A stretch of DNA of 34,799 nt. It comes from a virus. Shown piece by piece: positions 1 through 8,691 of the stretch. The stretch lies in IMG/VR virus record IMGVR_UViG_3300037808_000554, positions 1 through 34,799 of that record. One strand, written 5' to 3'. Both the position numbers and the translations under genes were made by a program. Numbering within the stretch: position 1 is the stretch's first letter; each line of letters begins with the position of its first letter. The notes beneath the pieces were generated by a model that made no database searches, was not told where the DNA came from, and was given only the letters and a program-made list of their open reading frames with translations.

Positions 1-176
1 TTTGTGGGTATCAAGGTTTCCTCAGGAGAGACTTGAGGTAATTCGTGGTCAAATGGGGCAAGTTGCTTACGACAGGACATATCGTAACAAACCCCTCTCT
101 GCAAGTATGGATTTGTTCAAAAGAGAGTGGCTTTACAAATGTCAATCTCATAATCATAAATGGTTAGACAGCTATT
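1..176. repeat. Terminal direct repeat, left copy (assembly overlap)
   Basis: These 176 bases recur at 34624-34799. All differ-free except eight positions between 25 and 49, which change three residues of the terminase (E/K, V/E, R/Q). The repeat lies inside a single gene that becomes complete when the ends are joined, so it is best read as the overlap of a circular or circularly permuted genome and not as a biological terminal repeat. The clustered differences point to two strain variants in the sample. Confidence 0.9.
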
Positions 177-730
177 CAGGTTCAGACATGGTTTCAACTG
201 GAGTTGACCTCGCTGTAAAAGCTGGTGAGGAAAATGACCTGACTGTCTTTTTTACCGTAGCTCTTGATTCTGAGTCTGGTCGATATAGGGTTTTGAATAT
301 TCTGGCTAAAAAAATGGAAGCTCCTGCAATATTAAGCACATTTATAGATATATATAGACGATTTCACAAAAATGCAGCTCGTGGTAGGTTTACTGTTGAG
401 GATAATGCAGCACAAGCCTATATCGTCCAGATGATGAAAGATAAGGCAAGTTTTAATGCAAGAGGCGGTACTGACGATGAATGGCGACATATAGGCATAC
501 ATGGGTACACAACAACAGCTAAAAAGAGGGATACTGAATATGGTATACCTTCATTGGCGGTAGATTTTGAAATGGGACGCTGGGCTGTGCCGGAACACCT
601 TGAATGTAAATCATGGTACGAGGAGATGTTCCGATGGAGTCCAGACGCACACTACGGAGACAGGCTAATGGCAAGTTGGTTTGCAAGAGAAGGTCTTCGT
701 GCGCCAAAACCCGGTGTTTTTATAATGTAA
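2..730 (+). CDS. terL: Terminase large subunit, C-terminal (nuclease) part
   Basis: Continues in frame from 33860-34799 across the window junction; the whole protein would be about 497 residues. This part holds the end of the ATPase domain and the RNase H-like nuclease that cuts concatemeric DNA during packaging. Visible nuclease-type motifs are STGVDLAVKAGEENDLTVFF (first acidic residue in GVD), FTVEDNAAQ (second acidic cluster, as in many phage terminases) and HYGDRLMASWFA (third Asp). The first in-frame TTG at position 2 is not a real start. The portal gene follows after a 62-base gap holding two hairpins. The family call is from motifs; the join is inferred from the 176-base overlap. Confidence 0.9.
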   Translation: MWVSRFPQERLEVIRGQMGQVAYDRTYRNKPLSASMDLFKREWLYKCQSHNHKWLDSYSGSDMVSTGVDLAVKAGEENDLTVFFTVALDSESGRYRVLNILAKKMEAPAILSTFIDIYRRFHKNAARGRFTVEDNAAQAYIVQMMKDKASFNARGGTDDEWRHIGIHGYTTTAKKRDTEYGIPSLAVDFEMGRWAVPEHLECKSWYEEMFRWSPDAHYGDRLMASWFAREGLRAPKPGVFIM

Positions 731-731
731 T

Positions 732-780
732 TTAGACATTTTAGATGTCTAAGCTAGACGACTTTAGACACATGGTCTAA
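732..780 (+). promoter_or_regulatory. Two tandem hairpins sharing a TTAGAC/GTCTAA stem
   Basis: The terL-portal gap contains TTAGACAT (732-739) paired with ATGTCTAA (745-752) around a 5-base loop, then TTAGAC (764-769) paired with GTCTAA (775-780), again with a 5-base loop. A further CTAGAC lies between them. No T-tract follows, so a classical terminator is unlikely. Operator, RNA-processing site or phage sigma-dependent control site are possible. A related inverted pair CTAGAC/GTCTAG is at 32717-32743 upstream of the terminase genes. Confidence 0.6.
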
Positions 781-792
781 CAGAAGGTAGAT

Positions 793-2655
793 ATGAAGAA
801 GCCTAATTTTATTCAAAGAACTCTACGCAGAATGGTAGGGAAATCCTTTGATTTAGACAGTATGTTTCTAACCGGGCAAGAGATGCCGTATAGCAATCTG
901 TCTGGTGGTGGCGTGGGCGGTGCTTACAAATCAAGTGCAACTGCCTATGCGTGTATGCGAAGACAAGCTGTAGACATCTCAAGTGTGCCATTGCTGTTCT
1001 TGCGGGACCCAGATGACATGAACAGTGGCATGACCACACCCATACAGGGATTATTTGAGCAACCTAACGGATGGACAAGCCAAGAGCAGTTTTTGCAACA
1101 GATAGTTATTATGGCTTTGCTTCGTGGCGACATGATGGCAGTGTTCGATGATGCCCAAAGCCCAACTAAGATGTATTCACATTATGATAGCAATAATTGG
1201 TCAGAAATTATAGATACCAAGACAGATAATTTAGTTGGCTGGCATTATCAAAAAGAACACCGAGATTTTGTCAAGCTACCATCTGAGATATTATTTCATA
1301 GGTTGCCATCTCCGTATGACCCGTATCGAGGTCAAGCACCACTAACTGCTGCTGTTGACTCAATGAATATAGCCAGGCAGACAGACAGCGTTCACTCAAG
1401 CATCACAGCTCGTGGCGGTGAGTCGGGCATTGTATATAAGACGGCACAAGAACTTACTGGCGACCAGCACGACCAGTTGCTAGGTAAATTACAAAACAGA
1501 CACCGAGGTACTGGGCAAACCCCAAATGATATTTTACTTCACGGTGGTCTTGAGATAATTCCTCCTAGTTTTACTAAAGCTGATGTTGAGTTGCTGACAT
1601 TAAGACAGCCGGCAGTTGAAACAATCTGTCAAGTGTATGGCATGTCTCCGACCTTGATTGGTCAAGCTAATGAAAGTAATTATTCTACATTCAGAGGCTA
1701 CATGAAGATATATTGGTTGCAGACATTGCTTCCTTTCCTTAGAGGGCTTGAAAATAGCTTTGACAAGTACTTCGCAAGCAGGCATGGCGTGTATGTCCGG
1801 TTTGATATACGAGCCATAGACGCTCTGCAGGACTACCTCTCCGAGAGGAAGGATACTGCAAAGACTTTCTACCAAATGGGTGTACCTATGGTCGAACTAA
1901 ATCGTAGGCTAAACCTAGGCTTTGATGTGAGTAATGTCATTGCAAGTGAAGATTGTCTGATGCCTGTTAACATGGCTCCAATGTCTGTCCTTGCGGAAGG
2001 CGAACATATAGCTATATTAGCTGGGTCAAACGATAGCAACCAGCAACCTCCAGCTAAAGCTATCAAACAGAATAGCGAAGTGACTCCCTCTGAAATCCCT
2101 ATACATAAAACGGGGATTCCGAGTGAATCTCAACAACAGACAATAGAGCCAGTAGGCGAGTCGCTTCCTATTTTACCACTTGACAGAGTAAAGCATCCAA
2201 GCATCAGCATACCATGTAATCGCAGAATAGCTGGAGTATCCAAGAAATACAAAGGGCTATTGCGTAGGGAACTGCTGAATCAAAAATCAAACGGATATAA
2301 TCAAGAAAAACTAGATGATATTGTAGGGCAATTCGCAAGCAGAGTAATGCTTGAGGGCTGTATCAAGGCACTTGTGTGCGTAAGTGACAAAGATGTTACT
2401 GATGCTACATGGGATGAGCTGAAAAGTGCAGTTACAATTACGGATATTGATAAGTGGCAGGGCTTGTTTCCTGACATAGTTAACAATTTGGTTGACAGTC
2501 AAGTCGACACACTTGACGACAAGGCAAGAAAAGACACCTATAACAAGGTAATTAACGGTACAAATGCGTACTTGAATGAGCTGGCTGATATGGTTTCCGA
2601 AACAGGATTCCAGTTACAGCTCCTCGACTTAGGCATAGACATCGAGAAGGAGTGA
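793..2655 (+). CDS. Portal protein, HK97 family, with C-terminal extension
   Basis: Forms the dodecameric ring at one capsid vertex through which DNA passes; partners are terminase and the head-tail connector. Family hallmarks: the segment SSATAYACMRRQAVDISSVP near residues 47-66, the EILFHR...DPYRGQAPLTAA block, and VYGMSPTLIG near 280-289. At 620 residues it is about 200 longer than typical HK97-type portals. The extra part starts near residue 410 with a Q/P/S-rich linker, then a mostly helical charged region that I do not recognise. Position between terminase and protease is the usual HK97 order. It ends 2 bases before the protease start. Confidence 0.92.
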   Translation: MKKPNFIQRTLRRMVGKSFDLDSMFLTGQEMPYSNLSGGGVGGAYKSSATAYACMRRQAVDISSVPLLFLRDPDDMNSGMTTPIQGLFEQPNGWTSQEQFLQQIVIMALLRGDMMAVFDDAQSPTKMYSHYDSNNWSEIIDTKTDNLVGWHYQKEHRDFVKLPSEILFHRLPSPYDPYRGQAPLTAAVDSMNIARQTDSVHSSITARGGESGIVYKTAQELTGDQHDQLLGKLQNRHRGTGQTPNDILLHGGLEIIPPSFTKADVELLTLRQPAVETICQVYGMSPTLIGQANESNYSTFRGYMKIYWLQTLLPFLRGLENSFDKYFASRHGVYVRFDIRAIDALQDYLSERKDTAKTFYQMGVPMVELNRRLNLGFDVSNVIASEDCLMPVNMAPMSVLAEGEHIAILAGSNDSNQQPPAKAIKQNSEVTPSEIPIHKTGIPSESQQQTIEPVGESLPILPLDRVKHPSISIPCNRRIAGVSKKYKGLLRRELLNQKSNGYNQEKLDDIVGQFASRVMLEGCIKALVCVSDKDVTDATWDELKSAVTITDIDKWQGLFPDIVNNLVDSQVDTLDDKARKDTYNKVINGTNAYLNELADMVSETGFQLQLLDLGIDIEKE

Positions 2656-2657
2656 TT

Positions 2658-3428
2658 ATGTCTCTAATTGAATTAAAAGATGGACAAATGCTGGGCAGTA
2701 AACTGATTGACACAAAATCAGGTGGCAGTAAACCAAAAGAAGGCACTGCTCTGGTTTCAACTGCCAATGTGGATTTGGATAACGATATAATCCATCAAGG
2801 TAAGAACGATAAAGGTAAAGGCTGGGTGCTTGATAAATTCAACAAGCATGGCCGTATCTTGTGGGGACACGAACACCACATTCCAGCTATCGGTAAAGGC
2901 AAAGCCTATATAGATAAATTCAAAGGCAATGACGCTCTACACATGGCGTATGTGTTTGATGTAGATGATGAGTTTGCTGCTGGCATCGCTGGTAAGATGG
3001 AACGAGGATTCCTTGACCAGTGGAGCGTTGGCTTTATGACAGTTGGTGACAAGTGGGCGTGGCGTGATGATAGCGACAAATGGGCTGGTGGTGTGGAAAT
3101 ATTTGAAGCATCTCTACATGAGGTGTCTGTTGTGAATGTTCCTGCCAATGCAGACAGTAGCACTTTTGCAAAGTCGTTTCTGAGTGCCAATCCAAACTTG
3201 GTTAAAGATGAACATGCAGAGAATAAAGAAGTTGAGGAGTTGCGAGCTGAGTTGAGTTTCTATCGTGACGAACTTGAGGCACGGTTGAAGGCTATTGAGT
3301 CAGCAATGAGCTACTCAGAGGAAAAGAATGTTGAAGTTATTGAGGCTGTGCAAGAGATGCAGTCCGATGAAAATGAAGTCTTGGGTAGGTTGGCAACAGC
3401 CCTACAGCGATTGACTTCTGATAGATAA
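2658..3428 (+). CDS. Prohead protease (HK97 gp4-like, peptidase U35)
   Basis: Serine protease that trims the capsid protein N-terminus during head maturation. Likely catalytic residues are His71 (or His73) in GHEHH and Ser123 in QWSVGF; the closing LHEVSVVNVPANADS block is typical. Residues after about 185 form a charged coiled coil, possibly a scaffold-like tail. Start chosen at ATG 2658: AAGGAG sits 5 bases upstream (2647-2652), whereas the in-frame GTG at 2652 lies inside that ribosome site. 256 residues. Confidence 0.9.
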   Translation: MSLIELKDGQMLGSKLIDTKSGGSKPKEGTALVSTANVDLDNDIIHQGKNDKGKGWVLDKFNKHGRILWGHEHHIPAIGKGKAYIDKFKGNDALHMAYVFDVDDEFAAGIAGKMERGFLDQWSVGFMTVGDKWAWRDDSDKWAGGVEIFEASLHEVSVVNVPANADSSTFAKSFLSANPNLVKDEHAENKEVEELRAELSFYRDELEARLKAIESAMSYSEEKNVEVIEAVQEMQSDENEVLGRLATALQRLTSDR

Positions 3429-3464
3429 GATAAGAATAATTTAACCTGAAAAGGATAACTCAAA

Positions 3465-4637
3465 ATGAGTGAAGAAACAAAAGACAATGCGCTTAACGAA
3501 GCCGTTGAACAAATCGAGAAAGCTGTAGGCAAGGTTGATGAATCAACCAAGTCTGTAATAGAAGTTGAAAAGAGCCTCTCAGAGCTACAAACATCCAATG
3601 CTCAAGTAGTAAAAGATGTAGTTGAGATGCGAGCTTATTTGGAAGCAGAGCATGGCAAGTCAGGTGCACAGGACTTTGAGCATGAGATGTCAAAGTTTAT
3701 CAGCAAGGCGTTTAAGCACAACAAGACAAACAAAACCTCCGCTGGCTTTAATGAGAAAGCTGTTGCTGACTACACCACTACTACTGATGCCACTGCTGGT
3801 TATTTGGTAGACGACATTCTGGCAAAAGAGATATTTGGGATTGGCGATGCGTATGGAAACATTCTGCCAAGAACCACTCAGATAACTGTTCCTGCCGGGA
3901 CTACCTTAAAAGTCAATAAAGACCTCCTGTTGCCTATCGCTACATGGCGAGCAACTGGACAGGGTGTTGCAATGGACGAGGACGAGTCAACATTTGCGCA
4001 AGCAACACTGACCCCTGCATTGCTTGGTTCTTATGTCAAGATTGCTAACGAGCTTCTTGATTCACCTGATATTGGCTTTGGTGGTATCATGTCGGCAAGA
4101 ATGGCTCGTTCCATTTTGCTTGCAAAAGAAACCGCAATCCTTGCTGGTGATTTAGAGAACGCAGAACCTACTGATGGTTTGCTTAATGGCGGTCTGGCTA
4201 CTAATGACCAGACAGCTATTACAACCCTAGGGTTTGACGATGTTGCTGCCTTCTTGGGTGAATGTATCGTTGACTACGCTCCTTCTGGCAACCCTGCTGA
4301 AAACCAAATCCTAATGACTCAAGGTGAGTATTTGGGACTTATAGCTTCTGGTGCTATTCTAACCACTCCAGGCTTCTCGTTCTCAGACCCGGCTAACGAG
4401 CAACCTGCGAGAATCTATGGATACGAAATTGTCACACATCCACAAATGTCTGGCTTTATCGCTCTTGGTAACTTGAAAGACATTCTGGTTGCGAATAGCG
4501 GTCAAATGAGTGTTGACTTTAACCCTTATGCAACTACTGGTTGGACAGCCAACGAGACTTGGATGCGAGTATTCACTCACTGTGATTACGAAATTATGCA
4601 ACCAACTCAATGGAGTAAAGCAACTATTGATGCGTAG
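3465..4637 (+). CDS. Major capsid protein, HK97 fold
   Basis: 390 residues. The first ~100 are a charged coiled-coil (delta/scaffold-like) region expected to be removed by the upstream protease. The rest has HK97-fold features: TDATAGYLVDDILAKEIF, the ATWRATGQGVAMDEDESTFA strand region, a long helix LLAKETAILAGD, and the closing MRVFTHCDYEIMQPTQWSKA. Preceded by AAAGGATAACTCAAA as ribosome site. A strong hairpin cluster follows the stop, consistent with separate control or mRNA stabilisation of the most abundant virion protein. Confidence 0.92.
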   Translation: MSEETKDNALNEAVEQIEKAVGKVDESTKSVIEVEKSLSELQTSNAQVVKDVVEMRAYLEAEHGKSGAQDFEHEMSKFISKAFKHNKTNKTSAGFNEKAVADYTTTTDATAGYLVDDILAKEIFGIGDAYGNILPRTTQITVPAGTTLKVNKDLLLPIATWRATGQGVAMDEDESTFAQATLTPALLGSYVKIANELLDSPDIGFGGIMSARMARSILLAKETAILAGDLENAEPTDGLLNGGLATNDQTAITTLGFDDVAAFLGECIVDYAPSGNPAENQILMTQGEYLGLIASGAILTTPGFSFSDPANEQPARIYGYEIVTHPQMSGFIALGNLKDILVANSGQMSVDFNPYATTGWTANETWMRVFTHCDYEIMQPTQWSKATIDA

Positions 4638-4648
4638 AGCATAAGTTA

Positions 4649-4710
4649 ACCGTGTAGCCTCCACACGGTAAATGGTGTACACCATGTCGGGGCAGGGTTC
4701 ACGCTCTGCC
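4649..4710 (+). terminator. Three consecutive hairpins after the capsid gene
   Basis: ACCGTGT (4649-4655) pairs with ACACGGT (4663-4669). ATGGTGTACACCAT (4672-4685) is a perfect 14-base palindrome. GGCAGGG (4691-4697) pairs with CTCTGCC (4704-4710) through one G-U. No T-run follows, so this may be a leaky terminator or an mRNA-processing or stabilising element and not a full stop. Confidence 0.5.
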
Positions 4711-4728
4711 TCGATAATAAAAGGATAG

Positions 4729-5205
4729 ATGATGGATTTGTTGGCTGGAGCAGGGAACACGACAGTTTTGAGACGCGATGCAAGCGCACCCCTGCTTGCT
4801 GGCGCAGGTGAACTGATTGTTGCTTCAGCAGGTGATGCTATTGGCGCAGGAGAAGCATCGATATTGAGTTGGACCTATGCGTCATCCGCACCGGAAGGAC
4901 TTGGCGGCACAGGTCTTTTGCAAATAAACTGCACAACGAGTGGAGTGTGCAGAGTGTGGTGTGTAATAGAATGGGGCAGTGGCAAAACAGCAGATAATAT
5001 ACATTTCTGGTGCGACAGTGAATACACAAAAACTCATGTCAGCGTTGCTGCTGACACACCGCCACAAATGCAGGGACAAGATTGTAATTTCACGGTTAAG
5101 TTCAGTCCCATAAACGGAGACCTGGATACAGAAACAACAACAATTTGCGAAGGCTGTATCTACATCCCGGTTTATGGAGAACCAAACTCAGGAGGCGGTA
5201 GCTAA
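4729..5205 (+). CDS. Hypothetical head-region protein
   Basis: 158 residues, not recognised. The N-terminus is Gly/Ala-rich with LLAGAG repeated twice; the middle looks like beta-strands with five to seven cysteines (INCTTSGVCRVWC, CDSEY, CNF, CEGC), unusually many for a phage cytoplasmic protein; the C-terminus ends in GGGS. Position just after the capsid gene would suit a decoration or fibre-like head protein, but this is inference from order only. Start is either ATG 4729 or ATG 4732; AAAGGAT lies just upstream. Confidence 0.6.
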   Translation: MMDLLAGAGNTTVLRRDASAPLLAGAGELIVASAGDAIGAGEASILSWTYASSAPEGLGGTGLLQINCTTSGVCRVWCVIEWGSGKTADNIHFWCDSEYTKTHVSVAADTPPQMQGQDCNFTVKFSPINGDLDTETTTICEGCIYIPVYGEPNSGGGS

Positions 5206-5537
5206 TGAGAGAATCAAAACAAGTAATAGTTACTTACATTGGAGCTGACGGCAGGACTCTTGAGTTTACCGCCAAGGACAGCGATGGCGTAGTCTATAAT
5301 TTAACTAACCTGACTGTGACCATCTCAGCCAAACTTGGAGCAACGGTAAAGATAGATGACAGTGCATGCACTATAGTGTCAGCGGTGGCAGGTACATTTA
5401 CCTACACGCCCACATCAGCAGAGATAAGTGCTTCTGGTGAGTATGACGCACAGGTTAAACTTGAGAATCAATCAGCAAAAGTAGATTACTTGGAAGCGTT
5501 TATTATTGATGTTCGCAGTCCGATTACAGGGAGTTAA
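5205..5537 (+). CDS. Hypothetical structural protein, Ig-like N-terminus
   Basis: 110 residues with alternating polar and hydrophobic beta-strand pattern. The opening (IVTYIGADGRTLEFTAKDSDG, then LTNLTVTISAK, then EISASGEYDAQVKLENQS) resembles the Ig-like fold found at the N-terminus of some phage baseplate or decoration proteins (BppU_N-type). Its start overlaps the upstream stop by one base (TAATG), which indicates translational coupling. The role is not certain; head decoration is possible given the location between capsid and connector genes. Confidence 0.6.
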   Translation: MRESKQVIVTYIGADGRTLEFTAKDSDGVVYNLTNLTVTISAKLGATVKIDDSACTIVSAVAGTFTYTPTSAEISASGEYDAQVKLENQSAKVDYLEAFIIDVRSPITGS

Positions 5538-5540
5538 GAT

Positions 5541-6104
5541 ATGGCAATAGCATTAACCTCAGACCCTATTGTAGCTATAGAGGATGTTAAGGCGGTTCTG
5601 AATTTAGACAATGATACAACTGCAACACTTTTAATTAACTCTGTCAGTGAGAAGTTTCTCAAATACACAGAGCGTACCGTATTAAACAGTGCATCGGTTA
5701 TTGAAACCATGCGTGGTGATGGTACGAGCGTTATATGGTTGCACAGTTATGCTTCGGCAGTAGCAAGTGTAATCTTCCTTGAGAACGGAGTGGCTTCTAC
5801 CACATACGACAGTGATGACTTCTCGCTTGATACTGTAGGTCGCATTTCAATGCACAGTGTAGCAACTCCTATAAGTGTAGATGAGGAGAATGTTAAAGTA
5901 ACATACACTGGTGGCTGGGCTACAATTCCCGGTGACATTGTTCTGGCAGCACTGGAGCAAATGCAGGTTGAGAACAATCGCCTGAGTGGTCGTGGTGCAG
6001 GTATAAGCAGTGAGTCGTTTGAGGGTCACAGTGTAAGCTATGCACAGAGTGGCATTGTGAGTTCAGTTGAAGATGCTTGGAGAAAGTATAGGATAATGCG
6101 ATGA
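5541..6104 (+). CDS. Head-tail connector (HK97 gp6-like)
   Basis: 187 residues. The helical opening (IVAIEDVKAVLNLDNDTT... LLINSVSEKFLKYTERTV) followed by beta-rich middle and a final helix PGDIVLAALEQMQVENNRL matches the layout of phage gp6-type head-tail connector (adaptor) proteins, which form a ring under the portal. Gene order (after capsid, before gp10-like gene) supports the call. Ends in an ATGA overlap with the next gene. Confidence 0.7.
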   Translation: MAIALTSDPIVAIEDVKAVLNLDNDTTATLLINSVSEKFLKYTERTVLNSASVIETMRGDGTSVIWLHSYASAVASVIFLENGVASTTYDSDDFSLDTVGRISMHSVATPISVDEENVKVTYTGGWATIPGDIVLAALEQMQVENNRLSGRGAGISSESFEGHSVSYAQSGIVSSVEDAWRKYRIMR

Positions 6105-6712
6105 AGGCTTTTGCTGAAATTAAGCTAATACGACCTTCCGCTGGTTTACTGTCTAAGGGTATTGATAGCGGGGCGACACAGAAACAAGTCATGAGTCGCT
6201 TAGTAAAAACAATGGGCATTGTGCTTGGGGATTTCAAGAAAGAACATCAAGGCAAAATGATACCCAACAAGGGTGGCTATTCAAAAAACAGAAGCCGTGA
6301 CAGGCTTGGTATTAGGTCGGGTGACTTAAAGAAGGCATTTAAGGATAGCGTCAAAAGGCAAGGCGATACAGTTATTGGAACAAGGGGTGCAGGAGCGCAT
6401 AAGTACGCAGGTATTCATGAGTATGGAGGCAGAATAACAAGTGGCAACTATATGTGGATTCCACTGCCGGGCGTTCAGATGACTCCTCGTGAGTTTAGGG
6501 ATAAGAAAGTGTTTTACTTGAAGCGTAAAAAGGGTGACGGCAAAGTTGCTATGTTGATAACTGGTAAGAAATCAGCAGAGCCAAAGTTTACCTTGGTCAA
6601 GGAAGTTAAGATACCAAAGAGGGACATCTTGGCTCAAGCTCAAAGAGCAATCATGGATAAAGCTACAAACAGATTCCAAGATGCAGTCGTTGCAGTATTG
6701 GAAGGAAGATAA
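6101..6712 (+). CDS. Tail completion / HK97 gp10-like protein
   Basis: 203 residues, basic. The KYAGIHEYGGRI motif near residues 107-118 is a hallmark of the HK97 gp10 / Mu gpG-type virion morphogenesis family, which works at the head-tail junction or in tail completion. Starts in an ATGA overlap with the connector gene and abuts the next gene directly (stop at 6712, start at 6713). Confidence 0.75.
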   Translation: MKAFAEIKLIRPSAGLLSKGIDSGATQKQVMSRLVKTMGIVLGDFKKEHQGKMIPNKGGYSKNRSRDRLGIRSGDLKKAFKDSVKRQGDTVIGTRGAGAHKYAGIHEYGGRITSGNYMWIPLPGVQMTPREFRDKKVFYLKRKKGDGKVAMLITGKKSAEPKFTLVKEVKIPKRDILAQAQRAIMDKATNRFQDAVVAVLEGR

Positions 6713-7180
6713 ATGGCTATTCAAAAAATAACAGACAACATGAGGAACAGTATCTTTAGCCTGATATTTGCAAGGCTTGAGACTATTCGCATAGCAGGTG
6801 GATACAACACCTCTCCGATTGTCACCACAGAGCCACTTGATAATAACGCAAAAGACACTCCTGTTGTGTGGGTCTCTGCTGGGTCGGAGCGATTTGGAGA
6901 TGCTTTCACAAACAGACAATACAATATGGATTTTGATATAATCATTACGGGCTATGTCACAGAGGGACATGGCAACATACAGCTTGAAATGAATAAGCTA
7001 TTACAAGATGTCAGGAGTTGCATACATAACTATGTAGATGACTTCCAGACAGCAATCGGTTCTGGCACAATCTTCAAATGGGGAGACTGTGAAACAGATG
7101 AAGGAATGTTATTGGCAGAGGGAATGGGAATGTTCGCTCAACCTATAACAATCACCTATAGACAAGGAGTGGACTGGTAA
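6713..7180 (+). CDS. Probable tail terminator protein
   Basis: 155 residues. The N-terminal helix with IFARLETIRIAGGY, then the strand DTPVVWVSAGSERFGDAF and the long helix GNIQLEMNKLLQDVRSCI fit the small alpha/beta tail-terminator (lambda gpU / HK97 gp11-like) proteins that cap the tail tube. Context, immediately after the gp10-like gene and before the major tail protein, supports this. The assignment is from pattern and order, not from a decisive motif. Confidence 0.6.
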   Translation: MAIQKITDNMRNSIFSLIFARLETIRIAGGYNTSPIVTTEPLDNNAKDTPVVWVSAGSERFGDAFTNRQYNMDFDIIITGYVTEGHGNIQLEMNKLLQDVRSCIHNYVDDFQTAIGSGTIFKWGDCETDEGMLLAEGMGMFAQPITITYRQGVDW

Positions 7181-7365
7181 TGCCTCTCTACAAGAATGTT
7201 AGTAAAATTGGACTCGTACTCCCTGGAGTCGGCTTAGTGAGTTCTGGCGAGGAATTTGAGTCCACCAATGAAGGCTTTATCAAACTCAAGGCTATTGAGC
7301 TGGTAAAGAAAGAAATCAAATCAAAGAAAGTCGCTAAAAAAAGCGAGACAGGGAGTGATGAATAA
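7180..7365 (+). CDS. Small hypothetical protein before major tail gene
   Basis: 61 residues; N-terminal half hydrophobic/Gly-rich (KIGLVLPGVGLVSSGEEF), C-terminal half strongly basic (KKEIKSKKVAKKSE). Overlaps the neighbours by one base on each side (TAATG), so it is translated as part of the tail operon. Function unknown. Confidence 0.6.
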   Translation: MPLYKNVSKIGLVLPGVGLVSSGEEFESTNEGFIKLKAIELVKKEIKSKKVAKKSETGSDE

Positions 7366-8270
7366 TGGCTTTTTTCGTAGGAAACAACGGAAGTATCGTT
7401 GTAGCTAAAGAGTCTACTTACGGCACAGACCCCGGTTCGGGTTATGATACTCTATTTGGTATCGGCTCAACCTTAGCACTAAAGAATACTCTAATCGCAC
7501 CAGCTCACCTGAGCATTAATCCAGTAGCTAACACTGACTGTGTGCCTAGATTTGTTGATGGCGAGATTACTTGCAACTGGTCAGAGGAAGCAAGCGTGAT
7601 GGACGAGCTTCTGAAATCAATGTTTACTGGCGGTGGTGCAACTGCATACACAATGTCTGGCGCACCGGCCAACGCAAGCGTTACTGCTGTGACTGCATAT
7701 AGTACTGCTTTAGGGTATGTCTACACAGGACTTGTAGCGACCAGTTTCAGTATGGAGATTAACCCTAATGATTATCCCGTTGTTACAATGGGATTCATTG
7801 GGCAGAATTGTGTCAAAGATGTCTCTAGCCCAGCCACCGGTACACCGGATATTGCAAATATCGCTGCACCGTCAGCGGTAACTGAGGTTACTATTGACGG
7901 AACGGCTCTCGGTGCAAAAAACATTACAATCAATGCCAACCGTGAGTACACGGGTGGAGACAGGGCTATTGTTGGTGCGTCCATGATTCATCAGCCAGTA
8001 GAATCTGGAGTCAGGTCGATGGGGCTATCAATGACAGTTGAATTGTCAGACGACACTGGATTCGATTCAGTTGATGTGCTTGACCAGTTTTTGTCAGCCA
8101 CTACCACTAACCTTGACCTCGGCACAATTATAGTTGGTGAAGGACAAAGTGAAGTTACTTTGACGGACTGTCGTATAGTTGGTGACCCACCAAGTCTTAG
8201 TGCAGGAATGACTGAGTTCCCAATCAATGTAGAAGCAACCGCATGGAGCATGGCGGCTCTTAATGCGTAA
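7365..8270 (+). CDS. Major tail (tube) protein
   Basis: 301 residues, beta-rich, with the opening GNNGSIVVAKESTYGTDPGS typical of phage tail-tube proteins of this kind, which often begin with an 'E-x-T-x-G-T' segment. The internal SFSMEINPNDYPVVTMGFIGQ and INANREYTGGDRAIVG segments fit the tube-protein fold. The first gene after the terminator-like protein and followed by a hairpin and the tail chaperones, the usual order. Confidence 0.8.
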   Translation: MAFFVGNNGSIVVAKESTYGTDPGSGYDTLFGIGSTLALKNTLIAPAHLSINPVANTDCVPRFVDGEITCNWSEEASVMDELLKSMFTGGGATAYTMSGAPANASVTAVTAYSTALGYVYTGLVATSFSMEINPNDYPVVTMGFIGQNCVKDVSSPATGTPDIANIAAPSAVTEVTIDGTALGAKNITINANREYTGGDRAIVGASMIHQPVESGVRSMGLSMTVELSDDTGFDSVDVLDQFLSATTTNLDLGTIIVGEGQSEVTLTDCRIVGDPPSLSAGMTEFPINVEATAWSMAALNA

Positions 8271-8279
8271 ATAACCAAC

Positions 8280-8299
8280 GGGGAGGCTTTGACCTCCCC
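8280..8299 (+). terminator. Hairpin between major tail and chaperone genes
   Basis: GGGGAGG (8280-8286) pairs perfectly with CCTCCCC (8293-8299), loop CTTTGA. The following bases (TTAGCTT) are only weakly T-rich, so it may act as a partial terminator or 3' stabiliser, keeping the tube protein more abundant than downstream gene products. Confidence 0.6.
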
Positions 8300-8316
8300 T
8301 TAGCTTGGAGGCTAAA

Positions 8317-8691
8317 ATGAGTGTTAGTGATATTCTAAAAAAGAATCGGTTTGTTATTACTGTCAACGGCAGTGAGTATGAAGTTCGCAAAGTTCAAGGC
8401 TATATGGCGTTGGACGCAATGGGTGCAGATGCTATGGCAATGCTATCTGAGGGTGGAGAGCAAACACCTTGGGAAAAGCAGAACTACAAGAAGCAGATTG
8501 CATACATGAAGTCTTATATGAAAATAGCAATGGTATCACCTGCTCTTGGTGATAAGACTGATGCCGATAACGACATTATATGTGCCGAGGATATGGGCGA
8601 TGATTTTGGTAGTTTGTTTGGTGAGTTGATGGACTCGATAGAAACTGATGCAGATGTTTTTCCAGAATCCTCCGAGGTGCTAGAGGAATGA
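8317..8691 (+). CDS. Tail assembly chaperone (G-like)
   Basis: 124 residues, acidic C-terminus. Position between major tail protein and tape measure is that of lambda G-type chaperones that coat the tape measure during tail assembly. Start at ATG 8317, 5 bases after GGAGG (8307-8311); the upstream in-frame TTG at 8305 overlaps that site and is rejected. The end overlaps the next small gene as ATGA. Confidence 0.7.
   Translation: MSVSDILKKNRFVITVNGSEYEVRKVQGYMALDAMGADAMAMLSEGGEQTPWEKQNYKKQIAYMKSYMKIAMVSPALGDKTDADNDIICAEDMGDDFGSLFGELMDSIETDADVFPESSEVLEE

Noticed and set aside
1-176. Clustered A-biased mismatches as a diversity-generating retroelement repeat
   Set aside because: Six of eight differing sites are A in the right-hand copy, but no reverse transcriptase exists and both copies are the same place in terL; strain variation is simpler.
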